A stretch of DNA of 39,669 bases from Enhydrobacter aerosaccus (GTDB lineage Bacteria > Pseudomonadota > Alphaproteobacteria > Reyranellales > Reyranellaceae), in NCBI GenBank assembly GCA_903915535.1, contig CAIWTJ010000002.1, positions 1 to 39,669 of the forward strand, read 5' to 3'. The notes beneath the pieces are model-generated. The model did no database searches, was not told where the DNA came from, and worked only from the letters and a program-made list of their open reading frames with translations. Made by a program: the position numbers and the translations under genes. Shown here in pieces: positions 1-8,548 of the stretch; the stretch's first letter is position 1, and each line of letters starts with the position of its first letter.

Positions 1-116
1 CCAAGGGCGGCGCGGGCCTCCCCGCGGATCCGGCAAAGGCCAGGACATGGCTGGAACAGGCCGTCTCTCAGAACGACGCCGAGGCCAAGAAAGCGCTCGA
101 CGCTCTTCCCAAGTAG
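1..116 (+). CDS. Sel1-repeat (TPR-like) protein, C-terminal fragment
   Basis: This is the 3' end of a gene that starts before the window. The frame beginning at base 3 runs open to a TAG at 114-116. The visible residues contain GLPADPAKARTWLEQA followed by a short helix rich in Ala and Lys and ending in LPK. The pattern of Gly, then DxxKAxxWLExA, is the signature of a Sel1-like repeat, a TPR-related helical repeat used for protein-protein contacts. Only the last repeat and the tail are visible, so the protein's location and partners cannot be judged. Its stop codon lies immediately next to the stop of the convergent gene at 117-494, with no intergenic base. The repeat identification is from pattern alone and is fairly sure. 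Confidence 0.7.
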   Translation, partial: KGGAGLPADPAKARTWLEQAVSQNDAEAKKALDALPK

Positions 117-494
117 TTAGATTTTCCGGCCTTCGCCGGGGGGCATCGGCGACTGCTGCGGGATGCCGCCCTTGCCGCCAGGATCCTTGGCCGTGCAGAC
201 ATCGGCGCGCAGGCGATCCTTGAGGGCCGCGATCTGGTCCTCGATCTGCTTGTTGGCGACCTTCTGCTTGTCGATCTGGTCCTCGAGCGCCTTGACCGCC
301 GCGGCATCGGGGCCTGCGGGGGCGGGCGGCGCCGGAGGGGCCGGCAACTGCACGGCCACGTTCACGATCGGACGGTAGAAAAGGTACCAGCCCAGTCCGA
401 GACCGGCGCCGACCAGCAGGAATCCACCCACCAGACCGCCCAGGATCAGGGGCCAGCGGGAGCGTTGCGGGGGCGTGGTTGCTGGGTCGGACAT
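117..494 (-). CDS. Small membrane-anchored coiled-coil protein, unknown function
   Basis: A 125-residue protein that I cannot assign to a named family. A short polar N-terminus (MSDPATTPPQRSRWP) is followed by one hydrophobic, Gly-rich membrane segment at about residues 15-40. Next come a Pro/Ala-rich linker (PAPPAPPAPAGP) and a charged heptad-like stretch at about residues 65-95 with repeated Lys, Gln, Ile and Leu that should form a coiled coil. The tail is Gly/Pro-rich and holds the only cysteine. The layout fits a cytoplasm-in, periplasm-out anchored protein. Codon use and amphipathic pattern support a real gene. It converges with the upstream Sel1-type gene without a gap. Function is unknown. 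Confidence 0.75.
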   Translation of the reverse strand: MSDPATTPPQRSRWPLILGGLVGGFLLVGAGLGLGWYLFYRPIVNVAVQLPAPPAPPAPAGPDAAAVKALEDQIDKQKVANKQIEDQIAALKDRLRADVCTAKDPGGKGGIPQQSPMPPGEGRKI

Positions 495-632
495 GGTTCC
501 TCGGTGGGCAGTATAGACGATATCCGGGCGGCGGAATTAGGGCATATAGCCATGAGCTAAACTCCTGCAAAGGCGCTTGCCGGACCGCCGCCGCACGATA
601 AGTGTATGGGCCTAGCAAAGGCGACATCCCCC

Positions 633-639
633 AAGGAGG
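633..639 (+). promoter_or_regulatory. Strong ribosome binding site that fixes the thiolase start
   Basis: AAGGAGG lies 7 nt before the ATG at 647. The same frame is open back to an ATG at 602, but that codon has no comparable Shine-Dalgarno, so 647 is preferred. The rest of the 495-646 gap shows nothing else I can name. Confidence 0.75.
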
Positions 640-646
640 CACACAA

Positions 647-1816
647 ATGACGGCCTGCATCGTCGGTTGGTCCCACGGCAAGTTCGGCAAGCTCGACGCC
701 GAGACCAGCGAATCCCTGATCGTGAAGGCGGCGTCCGAGGCGATCGCCCATGCTGGCATCGAGCCCCGGGACATCGACGTCATCTATGTCGGCAACATGA
801 ACGGCGGCTTCGTGCGCCAGGAATTCCATTCCTCGCTGGCGCTGCAGACCCACCCCGACCTGCGCTTCAAGCCCTCGACCCGCGTGGAGAACGCCTGCGC
901 CACCGGTTCGGCCGCCATCCACATGGGCCTCAACACCTTGGCCGCCAAGAAGGCGCGCTTCGTCCTCGTGGTCGGCGTCGAGAAGATGACCGAGCTCAAC
1001 TCCACCCAGGCCGGCGAGGTTCTCATCAAGGCCTCGTACGTCGCCGAAGAAGCGACCATCGAAGCGGGCTTCGCCGGCATCTTCGGCAAGATCACCTCGG
1101 CCTATTTCCAGCGCTACGGCGACAAGTCCGATGCGCTCGCCAAGATCGCGGTCAAGGCGCACAAGAACGGCGCGAAGAATCCCTTCGCGCATTTCCAGAA
1201 GGAATTCGCCTACGACTTCTGCCGCACGCCTTCCGACAAGAACCCGTTCGTCGCGGGCCCGCTCAAGCGCACCGACTGCTCGCCGGTGACCGACGGCGCG
1301 GCGGCCGTGGTGCTGGCCGACGTCTCTACGGCCTTGGGCATGAAGCAGGCGATCGCCTTCCGTGCGGCGCAGCACGTCAACGACTTCCTGCCGATGAGCA
1401 AGCGCGACATCATCAAGTTCGAAGGCCCGGCGCTTGCCTGGAAGCAGGCGCTCGCGGAAGCCAAGATCGACCTCCTCGATCTCTCGTTCGTGGAAAGCCA
1501 CGACTGCTTCACCTCGGCCGAGCTGATCGAATACGAGGCGATGGGCCTCACCGCGCCGGGCGAAGGGGAGCGCGCCATCCACGAAGGCTGGGTCGAGCGC
1601 GACGGCAAGCTGCCGGTCAACGTCTCGGGCGGCCTCAAGGCCAAGGGCCATCCGGTGGGTGCGACCGGCGTCAGTATGCACGTGATGTCGGCGATGCAGC
1701 TTTCGGGCACCGCGCCCGGTGCGCTGCAGCTGCCGAAGGCCGAGATCGCGGGCGTGTTCAACATGGGCGGCGCCGCCGTCGCCAACTATGTGAGCATCCT
1801 GGAACCGCTGCGCTGA
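647..1816 (+). CDS. Thiolase family protein (SCP-x-type acetyl-CoA acetyltransferase)
   Basis: 389 residues. Thiolases condense or cleave acyl-CoA thioesters. The nucleophilic Cys is visible at residue 84 in ENACATGSAAIHMG. HDCFT near residue 285 and the GHPVGATG histidine motif near residue 345 are also present. The usual C-terminal CxG cysteine is absent; the end reads GVFNMGGAAVANY. The HDCFT motif and the missing second cysteine point to the sterol-carrier-protein-x/lipid-transfer thiolase subgroup rather than PhaA or FadA. These enzymes often act in degradative thiolysis of unusual acyl chains. The start is set by the AAGGAGG at 633-639. The stop overlaps the ATG of the next gene (TGATG), so the two are probably co-translated. 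The substrate cannot be read from the sequence. Confidence 0.9.
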   Translation: MTACIVGWSHGKFGKLDAETSESLIVKAASEAIAHAGIEPRDIDVIYVGNMNGGFVRQEFHSSLALQTHPDLRFKPSTRVENACATGSAAIHMGLNTLAAKKARFVLVVGVEKMTELNSTQAGEVLIKASYVAEEATIEAGFAGIFGKITSAYFQRYGDKSDALAKIAVKAHKNGAKNPFAHFQKEFAYDFCRTPSDKNPFVAGPLKRTDCSPVTDGAAAVVLADVSTALGMKQAIAFRAAQHVNDFLPMSKRDIIKFEGPALAWKQALAEAKIDLLDLSFVESHDCFTSAELIEYEAMGLTAPGEGERAIHEGWVERDGKLPVNVSGGLKAKGHPVGATGVSMHVMSAMQLSGTAPGALQLPKAEIAGVFNMGGAAVANYVSILEPLR

Positions 1817-2244
1817 TGGCGGCCTCCGTCGATCTGGTCCTGACGGACCAGCCGCCGGCCGGCATGCACGAGCTGGTCGGCCAGGGCATCTCGGCGGTGA
1901 ACGCAGCACGGATGGGCGTCAACGAGCGCCGTCCCCTCGCGATCATGATCCAGGAGAACGGCGTGCTGATTGGCGGTCTTTGCGGCCGCACGTCGTGGCG
2001 CCGTCTCACGGTCGAGCTTTTGTTCGTTCCTGAAAAACTGCGCGGCCATGGCATGGGCGCGAAGCTGCTCGCGCAGGCCGAGTCGGAGGCGAAGAAGCGC
2101 GGCTGCATCGGCTCCTGGCTCGAGACTTTCAGCCCCGACGCCAGGCGCTTCTACGAGCGCAACGACTATCGTGTATTCGGCGAGATCGCCGACTACCCGC
2201 CCGGCAATACGCGCTACTTCCTCACGAAGGACTGGCCGGCCTAG
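1816..2244 (+). CDS. GNAT family N-acetyltransferase
   Basis: 142 residues. GNAT enzymes transfer an acetyl group from acetyl-CoA to an amine. The acetyl-CoA binding motif A is visible as LRGHGMGAKLLAQAE at about residues 77-91 (the Q/RxxGxG/A class). It is followed by GCIGSWLETFSPDARRFYERNDYRVFGE, the usual motif B region with a Tyr that could act as general acid. The start overlaps the thiolase stop in a TGATG arrangement, which implies translational coupling. The C-terminus (TRYFLTKDWPA) is typical of small bacterial GNATs. The acceptor is unknown. An aminoglycoside-type role is possible but nothing in the sequence favours it. Confidence 0.85.
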   Translation: MAASVDLVLTDQPPAGMHELVGQGISAVNAARMGVNERRPLAIMIQENGVLIGGLCGRTSWRRLTVELLFVPEKLRGHGMGAKLLAQAESEAKKRGCIGSWLETFSPDARRFYERNDYRVFGEIADYPPGNTRYFLTKDWPA

Positions 2245-2265
2245 GCCGGCACGGGACTGGCCCGC

Positions 2266-4014
2266 CTAGACCGGCACGAGACCGGCTTCTCTCGCCTTGA
2301 TCTGAAGGGCGAGATACTTCGAGTAGATGCGGCACTGCGCAAGGCTGCCGGCGATGAACCACAGGCCGGGCTGCGGCGTTGCCACGAAAGTGTTGCGCAA
2401 CTCCTGTCCCGCGCCAAAGCCCCAGATCGGCCCGACCTTCTTCGTCACGTCGGCACCGAACAACCGGGTGACCAGCTCTTCCTGATCCTTGTAGCCGGTC
2501 GCCAGCACGATCAGGTCCGCCTTTAGGGCCTGGCCCGAGCGCATCAGCGCGCCTTCGGCCGTGAAGCGCTCGATGTCGGCAAACTGCACCAGGCCGATCT
2601 TTCCGGCGATCAGCAGGTCCGAACAGCCGACATTGAAATAGTAGCCGCCGCCGCGCGTCAGGTAGAGGTACTGCCAGCCCGTATTGTCGTCGCCGTAGGC
2701 AAGCTTGAAGCCGATCTTTTCCAGCCCGTCGAGCAGCTTCCTGTCCAGACCCTTGGCTTTCTCGGTCAGGAGCTGGTGGGTCTTGCGGCCGAGTGCGAGC
2801 GGTGTCGCAACGGTGATCAGGTCGCAATCTTCGAGCGGCGGGCCTTCTTCGTAAAGCGCGTAGGGAAGTTGCGCCGACGGCTCGACATTCACCACCATGG
2901 TTGGGCTGCGCTGCACCATCGTCACGTGCGCACCGCTCGATTCGAGGTCCTGCGCGATGTCATGCGCGCTGTTGCCGGTGCCGATGACGAGGACGTTCCT
3001 GCCCTTCCAGGCATCGCCGTCCTCATATCGGCTCGAATGCAGCACAGTACCCGCGAACGCCTCGAGCGTCGGAATCGCCGGAATGTTGGGAATGCCGCTG
3101 ACGCCGGTCGCCAGGACGACGTGGCGCGGCTTCATCTCGCGCTCGCTACCATCGGCGCGCCGCAGCTTCACGGTCCAGCGTCCTGCATTGTCGTCGTATC
3201 GGCCACCGAGAAATTCCGTGCGCGTCCAGAAATTGAGCTCGAGGCTATCGACATAGGCTTCGAACCAGCCCGCCAGCTTGTCCTTCGGAATGTAGGTCGG
3301 CCAGGTCGGCGGGAACGGCATGTAAGGCAGGTGATTGACGTGCACCTGGTTGTGCAGCACCAGCGCGTGATAGCGCTTGCGCCAGTTGTCGCCGATGCGC
3401 TCCTCGCGATCGACGATCAGCGTGTCGATGCCGAGCTGCCGCAGCCGTGCCGCGATGGAGAGACCGGCATGGCCGCCGCCCACGACGATCACGTCGGGAT
3501 CGTGACCGGCATACGTTTCGGCCTGCCGACGCTGGTCGAGCCAGTTGGGGCCCCGAAAATCGCGCGAGTAGGCTTCGCCCGTCGGCCGCATGCGGCCGAC
3601 ATGCTCCTCGTGGCCCTTCAGTTCGTCGAGCGCCGTGAGCAGCGTCCACGCCTTGTCGCCGATCAGCCGAACGACGCCGCTGCCACGGCCCTGCGCCGTC
3701 TCAAACTTGAAAATCGCCTCAACGACACCATCGCGGCCCGCGCGCATGACCTCGCGCGGCGGCGTACGTGCCGTGTCGACGACAATACCCGATGCCTTGG
3801 TGGCTGCCGCCAACGCCCCGGCAATCGTCGGCGCACCGCTCACCGTGTCGATGCGCCAGGTGAGCGCCAGCACATCGCGCCAGTGACTGTCGTCCTGAAA
3901 CAGACCGCGCAACTGCGCAGCGTCGCCGCTCGCCAGCGCGCGCTCGAAGCGCGCCAGCCAGTTCGCGACGTCGCGTGCGGGGTCAGACGACCGGGCTTGC
4001 GCCGCCGTCGACAT
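2266..4014 (-). CDS. FAD/NAD(P)-dependent flavin monooxygenase-like protein with N-terminal NTF2-like domain
   Basis: 582 residues from the chosen ATG; an in-frame ATG at 4047 would add 11. Residues ~15-130 resemble an NTF2/SnoaL-like domain (WLARFERALASGDAAQLRGLF, then SHWRDVLALTW). The FAD Rossmann motif VVGGGHAGLSIAARL is at about residues 177-191. The second, NADPH-binding motif VLVIGTGNSAHDIAQDLE lies near residue 355, and FAGTVLHSSRY just before it matches the FxGxxxHxxx fingerprint of flavin monooxygenases. A C-terminal ATG motif (LIVLATGYKDQ) is present. These enzymes use NADPH and O2 to oxygenate a carbonyl, amine or sulfur. The start overlaps the end of the SDR gene by 32 nt, so this is the last gene of the xdhAB-SDR-FMO operon. 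The substrate is unknown. Confidence 0.85.
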   Translation of the reverse strand: MSTAAQARSSDPARDVANWLARFERALASGDAAQLRGLFQDDSHWRDVLALTWRIDTVSGAPTIAGALAAATKASGIVVDTARTPPREVMRAGRDGVVEAIFKFETAQGRGSGVVRLIGDKAWTLLTALDELKGHEEHVGRMRPTGEAYSRDFRGPNWLDQRRQAETYAGHDPDVIVVGGGHAGLSIAARLRQLGIDTLIVDREERIGDNWRKRYHALVLHNQVHVNHLPYMPFPPTWPTYIPKDKLAGWFEAYVDSLELNFWTRTEFLGGRYDDNAGRWTVKLRRADGSEREMKPRHVVLATGVSGIPNIPAIPTLEAFAGTVLHSSRYEDGDAWKGRNVLVIGTGNSAHDIAQDLESSGAHVTMVQRSPTMVVNVEPSAQLPYALYEEGPPLEDCDLITVATPLALGRKTHQLLTEKAKGLDRKLLDGLEKIGFKLAYGDDNTGWQYLYLTRGGGYYFNVGCSDLLIAGKIGLVQFADIERFTAEGALMRSGQALKADLIVLATGYKDQEELVTRLFGADVTKKVGPIWGFGAGQELRNTFVATPQPGLWFIAGSLAQCRIYSKYLALQIKAREAGLVPV

Positions 4015-4777
4015 TGATCGCCACCCCGGTGATGAAAGAGCCCGCATCGGAGCAGAGGAAGCACGCCATGCGCGCGAACTCCTCGGCCTTGCCCATGCGG
4101 CCGAGCGGAATGCGGCCCGCCATGCCCTTCAGGAACTCTTCATAGGTCTTGCCCGCGCCCGCCGCAGTCTTGTGGCGGCGCGCCCACTGGTCGCTCTCGA
4201 TCAGGCCGACCAGCATCGCGTTCACCAGCACGCCGTGCTGCGCATTCTCCTGGCTCATCGCCTTGGTGAGCGCGAGGCCGGCGGCACGGCTGACCGACGT
4301 CGGCGTCGAGTTGGCGCCGGGCGCCTTGGCGCCGATGTTCAGCACGTTGACGACCCGGCCCCACTTGCGCTCGCGCATGCCCGGAAAGGCAAGACGACAG
4401 AGTCGAATGGCGGCAAACAGCTTGAGGTCGAGATCGCCCTGCCAATCCTCGTCGGTCACGGTGTCGAACGCCTTGGCGTGGCTGATGCCGGCGTTGTTCA
4501 CGACGATGTCGACCTTGCCGAAGTCGGCCTGGATCTTCTTCCAGGTCTCGGCGATCGGTGCTGCCTTGGAGACGTCGCAGGAGTAGCCCTCGACCTTGGC
4601 GTTGGTCTTGCCCGCGGCCTTCTGCACCTCCGCCTTGGCAGCGGCCAGGGCATCGGCCTTGCGCGCCAGCATGGCGACCGACGCGCCGGAAGCTGCGAAT
4701 TCCTTGGCCATGGCGAGACCGAGACCGGTGCTGCCGCCCGTGATCACGGCCACGCGACCGTCCATGCGTACGTCCAT
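3983..4777 (-). CDS. SDR-fold protein with replaced catalytic triad
   Basis: 264 residues of short-chain dehydrogenase/reductase fold. The cofactor motif TGGSTGLG (residues ~14-21) and NNAG near residue 92 are intact, so NAD(P) binding looks possible. The catalytic Ser/Tyr/Lys positions are not. Aligned by eye with FabG, VNVLNIGAKAPGANS followed by TPTSVSR keeps the exact spacing but has Asn for Ser, Thr for Tyr and Arg for Lys. Classic hydride-transfer catalysis is therefore unlikely as described for the family. The start has a good GGGAGG 5-6 nt upstream. The gene begins 12 bp after the molybdenum subunit gene and overlaps the monooxygenase gene, so it is part of that operon. It may be a divergent SDR subfamily with a different mechanism or a binding role. 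The fold is sure, the activity is not. Confidence 0.88.
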   Translation of the reverse strand: MDVRMDGRVAVITGGSTGLGLAMAKEFAASGASVAMLARKADALAAAKAEVQKAAGKTNAKVEGYSCDVSKAAPIAETWKKIQADFGKVDIVVNNAGISHAKAFDTVTDEDWQGDLDLKLFAAIRLCRLAFPGMRERKWGRVVNVLNIGAKAPGANSTPTSVSRAAGLALTKAMSQENAQHGVLVNAMLVGLIESDQWARRHKTAAGAGKTYEEFLKGMAGRIPLGRMGKAEEFARMACFLCSDAGSFITGVAINVDGGASPVV

Positions 4778-4789
4778 CGAATCCTCCCG

Positions 4790-7096
4790 TTATTGTTTCA
4801 GTGTAGCCAGAGCCGCCAAAATGCGCTCGGGCGTCGCCGGCGCATCCAACCGCACTGCGGTCCTGTCATCGCCCCTCCTGTCGGAGGCTGTCGACGCGAT
4901 GGCGTCCTTCAAGGCCGTCCAGACCGCCGTCGCCAACAGGAGCGGCGGCTCGCCGACCGCCTTGGAGCGGAAGATCGTCGCTTCCTTCGACGGTGCGTTG
5001 TCGAGCAGCGTCACGTTGAAGATCGCGGGCGCGTCGCGGCTGCCGGGAATCTTGTAGGTGGACGGTCCGACCGTACGGAGACGGCCCTTGGCGTCCCACC
5101 ACAATTCCTCGCAGGTGAACCAACCCTGGCCCTGCACGAAGGCGCCTTCGATCTGGCCGAGATCGATCGCGGGATTGAGCGAGCTGCCGCAATCCTGGAT
5201 GAGGTCGGCGCGCAACACGCGGCTCTCGCCGGTCAGCGTATCGATCGCCACTTCGGCGGCGGCAGCGCCGTAGGAGAAATAGAAGAACGGCCGGCCGCGC
5301 ATCGCCACACCGTCCCAGTGAATCTTCGGCGTCCTGTAGTAGCCGGTCGACGACAGCGACACGCGGCCCAGATAGCAGAGCTTCACCAGCTCGTTGAAGC
5401 TGATCACCTGGTTGCTGCCCGGTTTGGCGATGCGCACGGCGTTGTCGGCAAACTCGATGTCGCCCGCGTCGGCGCCGAAATGCCCGGCAGCGAAGGCGAT
5501 CATGCGTTGCTTGATCGTGTCGGCCGCCTCGTAGGCCGCCCAGCCGTTCAAGTCGGAGCCGGTCGAGGCCGCGGTCGGCGAGGTGTTCGGCACTTCGGCG
5601 GTCGAGGTGGCCGTGGGACGAATGCGTTCGATGTCGACCTTGAACACCTCCGCCACGACCTGCGCCACCTTGATGAACAGCCCCTGCCCCATCTCGGTAC
5701 CGCCGTGGTTCAGCCGGATCGAGCCGTCGGTGTACACATGCACCAGCGCACCCGCCTGGTTCATGTGCGGGATGTTGAAGGAAATGCCGAACTTCAGCGG
5801 GAACAGGCCGAGCCCGCGCTTCAGGACAGGGCAGGTCTTGTTGAAGGCGGCAATCTCGGCGCGACGGCGCTCGATGGACGCCTCGCGTTTCAGCTCCGAC
5901 CAGACCCTCGGCAGATGGTTCTCCTCGACCTTCTGGCCGTAGGGAGTCTCGTCGCCTTTTTCGTCGTAGAAGTTCAGCGCACGGACCGCGTCGGCATCGC
6001 GGCCGAGATGGCGCGCGATACGGTCGATCGCGTCTTCCATGACCACGACGCCCTGCGGGCCACCGAAGCCGCGGAACGCGGTGTTCGACTGCTTGTTGGT
6101 CCTGCAGGCGTAGCCGACGGCGCGGACGTGGGGAAGCCAATAGGCGTTGTCGACATGCGTGAGCGCGCGGGCGATCACGCCCGGTGTCATGTCGAGACTC
6201 CAGCCGGCGTCGGCCGCCAGCACGGCGTCGAGCGCCAACACGCGCCCCTCGTCGTCGAAGCCCACGGTGTAGCGATAGTCGAAGCCGTGGCGCTTGCCGG
6301 TGGCGATCATGTCGATCTCGCGCGGCAGGCGGAACTTCACCGGCTTGCCGGTGCGATGTGCCGCCAGGGCCGCCGCCGCGGCGACCCACGAGGCGTTGCT
6401 CTCCTTGCCGCCGAAGCCGCCGCCCAGCCGGCGCACGACCGCCGTCACGCGATTGAAGTCGCAGCCCAGGATCTGGGCGCAGACATGCTGGACCTCGGTC
6501 GGATGCTGCGTCGAGGAGTGAACGACGAGATCGTCATCCTCTCCCGGGAAAGCGAAGGCAATCTGGCCCTCGAGGTAAAAATGCTCCTGGCCGCCGACGC
6601 TGAACTCGGCGCTCAGCGTGTGGGGCGCGGTCTTCAACGCCGCCTCCGGATCGCCGCGCTGGAGCGTCGATGGCGCCTGCACATAGGCCCGCCGCGTCAA
6701 CGCGGTCGCAATATCGAGAATAGCGTCGGTTTCTTCGACCTCGATCACCGCCCTCGCCGCGCCGGCGCGTGCCGCATCGAGCGTCGCGGCAACCACGATC
6801 GCCAGGGGCTGGCCGACATACTCGACCCTGTCGGCCGCAAACAGCGGCTCTTCCTTACCGGGGCCTGCAATGCTGTTGCGACCGGGAATGTCGCCTGCAT
6901 CGAACGTCGCCACCACGCCGGCCATCGATGCCGCCCCCGTCAGATCGAGCTTGCGCAGGCGGCCCGACGCCACGGGACTCAAGACCAGCGCGGCATGCAA
7001 GGTGCCCGCGGGTTCGGGCATGTCGTCGATATAGAGCGCCTGTCCCGTGGCGTGCTTCAGCGCGCTATCGTGCCGGACGGATTTGTGGACGCTCAT
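4790..7096 (-). CDS. xdhB: Xanthine dehydrogenase-type molybdenum hydroxylase, molybdopterin-binding subunit
   Basis: 768 residues, the usual length for XdhB. The N-terminal a/b hammerhead domain (AVRHDSALKHATGQALYIDDMPEPAGT-like region, residues ~5-130) is followed by the molybdopterin domains. Visible family motifs are GGGFGGKES, TAFRGFGGPQGVVVMED, EMGQGLFIKVAQVVAE and the C-terminal SKAVGEPPLLLATAVW, which carries the catalytic Glu of the GxGE-like region. STGYYRTPKIHWD is also close to known xanthine dehydrogenases. The enzyme hydroxylates purines or related N-heterocycles with water as oxygen source, passing electrons to its partner subunit. The ATG overlaps the stop of the small subunit gene (ATGA). 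Because an SDR and a monooxygenase follow in the same operon, a substrate other than xanthine is possible. No xdhC chaperone gene is in the window. Confidence 0.9.
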   Translation of the reverse strand: MSVHKSVRHDSALKHATGQALYIDDMPEPAGTLHAALVLSPVASGRLRKLDLTGAASMAGVVATFDAGDIPGRNSIAGPGKEEPLFAADRVEYVGQPLAIVVAATLDAARAGAARAVIEVEETDAILDIATALTRRAYVQAPSTLQRGDPEAALKTAPHTLSAEFSVGGQEHFYLEGQIAFAFPGEDDDLVVHSSTQHPTEVQHVCAQILGCDFNRVTAVVRRLGGGFGGKESNASWVAAAAALAAHRTGKPVKFRLPREIDMIATGKRHGFDYRYTVGFDDEGRVLALDAVLAADAGWSLDMTPGVIARALTHVDNAYWLPHVRAVGYACRTNKQSNTAFRGFGGPQGVVVMEDAIDRIARHLGRDADAVRALNFYDEKGDETPYGQKVEENHLPRVWSELKREASIERRRAEIAAFNKTCPVLKRGLGLFPLKFGISFNIPHMNQAGALVHVYTDGSIRLNHGGTEMGQGLFIKVAQVVAEVFKVDIERIRPTATSTAEVPNTSPTAASTGSDLNGWAAYEAADTIKQRMIAFAAGHFGADAGDIEFADNAVRIAKPGSNQVISFNELVKLCYLGRVSLSSTGYYRTPKIHWDGVAMRGRPFFYFSYGAAAAEVAIDTLTGESRVLRADLIQDCGSSLNPAIDLGQIEGAFVQGQGWFTCEELWWDAKGRLRTVGPSTYKIPGSRDAPAIFNVTLLDNAPSKEATIFRSKAVGEPPLLLATAVWTALKDAIASTASDRRGDDRTAVRLDAPATPERILAALATLKQ

Positions 7097-8475
7097 AGTG
7101 CCTCGACCTCGACCGGAATTTCCGGATCGGCAACGCGCAGCGCGAGCCGGCGCAGCAGATTGGCCGCAACGTGAAGGCGATACTCTGCCGTACCCCGCCA
7201 ATCGTCGATCGGCTGGAAGTCCCGGGTGACGGCACGGGCCGCGCCTTCGAAGTCGCCTTTCAGGAGAGCCGCCTCGACCTGCGGCGCGCGCCGGGCGGTG
7301 GCCGCCATGCCGCCGAAGCCGGTTCGCACCTCTTCGATCTTCCCGTCCTTGAGACGCAGGCGATAGGCGGCGGCCACGGTCGAGATGTCCTGATCGCGCC
7401 GCTTGCTCACCTTGTCGCAGAAGAAAGCCTCGCCCGGCCACAGGCGCGGCAGCGTCAGCGACTGAATCACCTCGTCCGGCGCGAGCGCGGTCTTGCGATA
7501 GTCGAGGAAGAATTCTTCCAGCGGCAACTCGCGCGGGCCGCGCAGGGAGACGAGCTTGAGCCGCGCTTCCAGCGCCAGCAGCACCGGCGGCATGTCGCCG
7601 ATCGGCGAGGCCGTGCCGATATTGCCGCCGATCGTGCCCAGGGTGCGGATCTGTCGCGAACCGAGACGGGCGAGATATGTGCGCAGCGCCGGGAAGGCCG
7701 CGACCAGGACCGGCGTCGCCTGCACATAGGGCACCGCGGCGCCGAGCGCGATCTCGTCCTTGCCGTCGTCGATCGCCGTCAGCTCGGGAACGTACGCGAC
7801 GTGGATCACCGTCTTGGGTGGCGTACGTCCACGGCTGGCCAGCAGGCCGAGATCGGTGCCGCCCGCCAGCAAAAGCGCCTCGGGATGCCGTGCCCGCAAG
7901 GCCAGAAGATCGGCGAGCGACCGCGGCGCAAAGAAAGTCCCGTCGAACGCGGCCGACGCAGTACGCGCGGGCGGCGCGGAGACGGGTTCGGGCGCCAGGC
8001 CCGCCACCTTGACCATGGCCTCGACGATCGGGCGATAACCGGTGCAGCGGCAGAGATTGCCGGCCAGCGCATCGTGGATGATGCCGGGATCGGCCGCCTC
8101 GCCGCCGGTCGCGAAGGCGTAGGCCGACATGACGAAGCCCGGCGTGCAGAAGCCGCATTGCGTGGCGTCGGCGTCCACCATGGCGGTCTGTACCGGATGC
8201 GGCGCGCCGTCCCGGCCCGCAAGCCCCTCGACGGTACGCACCGACCGTCCATCCATCTGGCCCAGCAGCGCGATGCAGGCGTTGATCGCCTCCCGCCTTC
8301 CGTCGCCGCCTTCCAGCACCACCGTGCAGGCGCCGCAGTCGCCCTCGGCGCAGCCTTCCTTGGTGCCCTTCAGCCCGCGGCTGTCGCGCAACCAGTCGAG
8401 CAGGGTCGTCATGGGCGAGACGTCCGCGACCTCGACCGGGCTGTCGTTCAGAATGAAGCGTATGCGATCCGTCAT
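7093..8475 (-). CDS. xdhA: Xanthine dehydrogenase-type small subunit (2Fe-2S and FAD domains)
   Basis: 460 residues. An N-terminal plant-type 2Fe-2S ferredoxin domain shows GCAEGDCGACTVVLEG. A second 2Fe-2S domain shows QCGFCTPGFVMSAY and GNLCRCTGYRPIVEAM. The rest is the FAD-binding CO-dehydrogenase-flavoprotein fold, with LLAGGTDLGLLASRG near residue 220 and TIGGNIGTASPIGDMPP. The subunit carries electrons from the molybdenum centre through the two clusters to FAD and NAD or another acceptor. An in-frame ATG at 8490 is also possible; neither start has a clear Shine-Dalgarno. The gene is first in the minus-strand operon (8475 down to 2266) and faces the deacetylase genes across a 73-bp gap that should hold both promoters. 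Confidence 0.9.
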   Translation of the reverse strand: MTDRIRFILNDSPVEVADVSPMTTLLDWLRDSRGLKGTKEGCAEGDCGACTVVLEGGDGRREAINACIALLGQMDGRSVRTVEGLAGRDGAPHPVQTAMVDADATQCGFCTPGFVMSAYAFATGGEAADPGIIHDALAGNLCRCTGYRPIVEAMVKVAGLAPEPVSAPPARTASAAFDGTFFAPRSLADLLALRARHPEALLLAGGTDLGLLASRGRTPPKTVIHVAYVPELTAIDDGKDEIALGAAVPYVQATPVLVAAFPALRTYLARLGSRQIRTLGTIGGNIGTASPIGDMPPVLLALEARLKLVSLRGPRELPLEEFFLDYRKTALAPDEVIQSLTLPRLWPGEAFFCDKVSKRRDQDISTVAAAYRLRLKDGKIEEVRTGFGGMAATARRAPQVEAALLKGDFEGAARAVTRDFQPIDDWRGTAEYRLHVAANLLRRLALRVADPEIPVEVEAL

Positions 8476-8548
8476 GCGAACAGGATGCAAGCAGTTGCGC
8501 GCTAGTCAACCGCGTGATGCACTCACAGGCCACAACGAAGAGAAATCA

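Noticed and set aside
557-1909. A 450-residue minus-strand frame opposite the thiolase
   Set aside because: It is a shadow with low-complexity Arg/Gly/Asp composition, while the plus strand encodes an unmistakable thiolase.
4172-7174. A 1000-residue open frame on the plus strand
   Set aside because: It is antisense to the molybdenum subunit and SDR genes, has no recognisable motif, is rich in Arg, His and Ala, and is explained by GC-rich third positions.
4790-8533. A single 1247-residue frame joining both molybdenum hydroxylase subunits
   Set aside because: The part before 7096 is out of frame with the iron-sulfur subunit; the real start is the ATG at 7096 with an ATGA overlap, so there is no natural fusion.
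8476-8548. Promoter boxes in the xdhA/deacetylase divergent gap
   Set aside because: No pair of -35/-10 boxes with proper spacing could be picked out by eye with any confidence.
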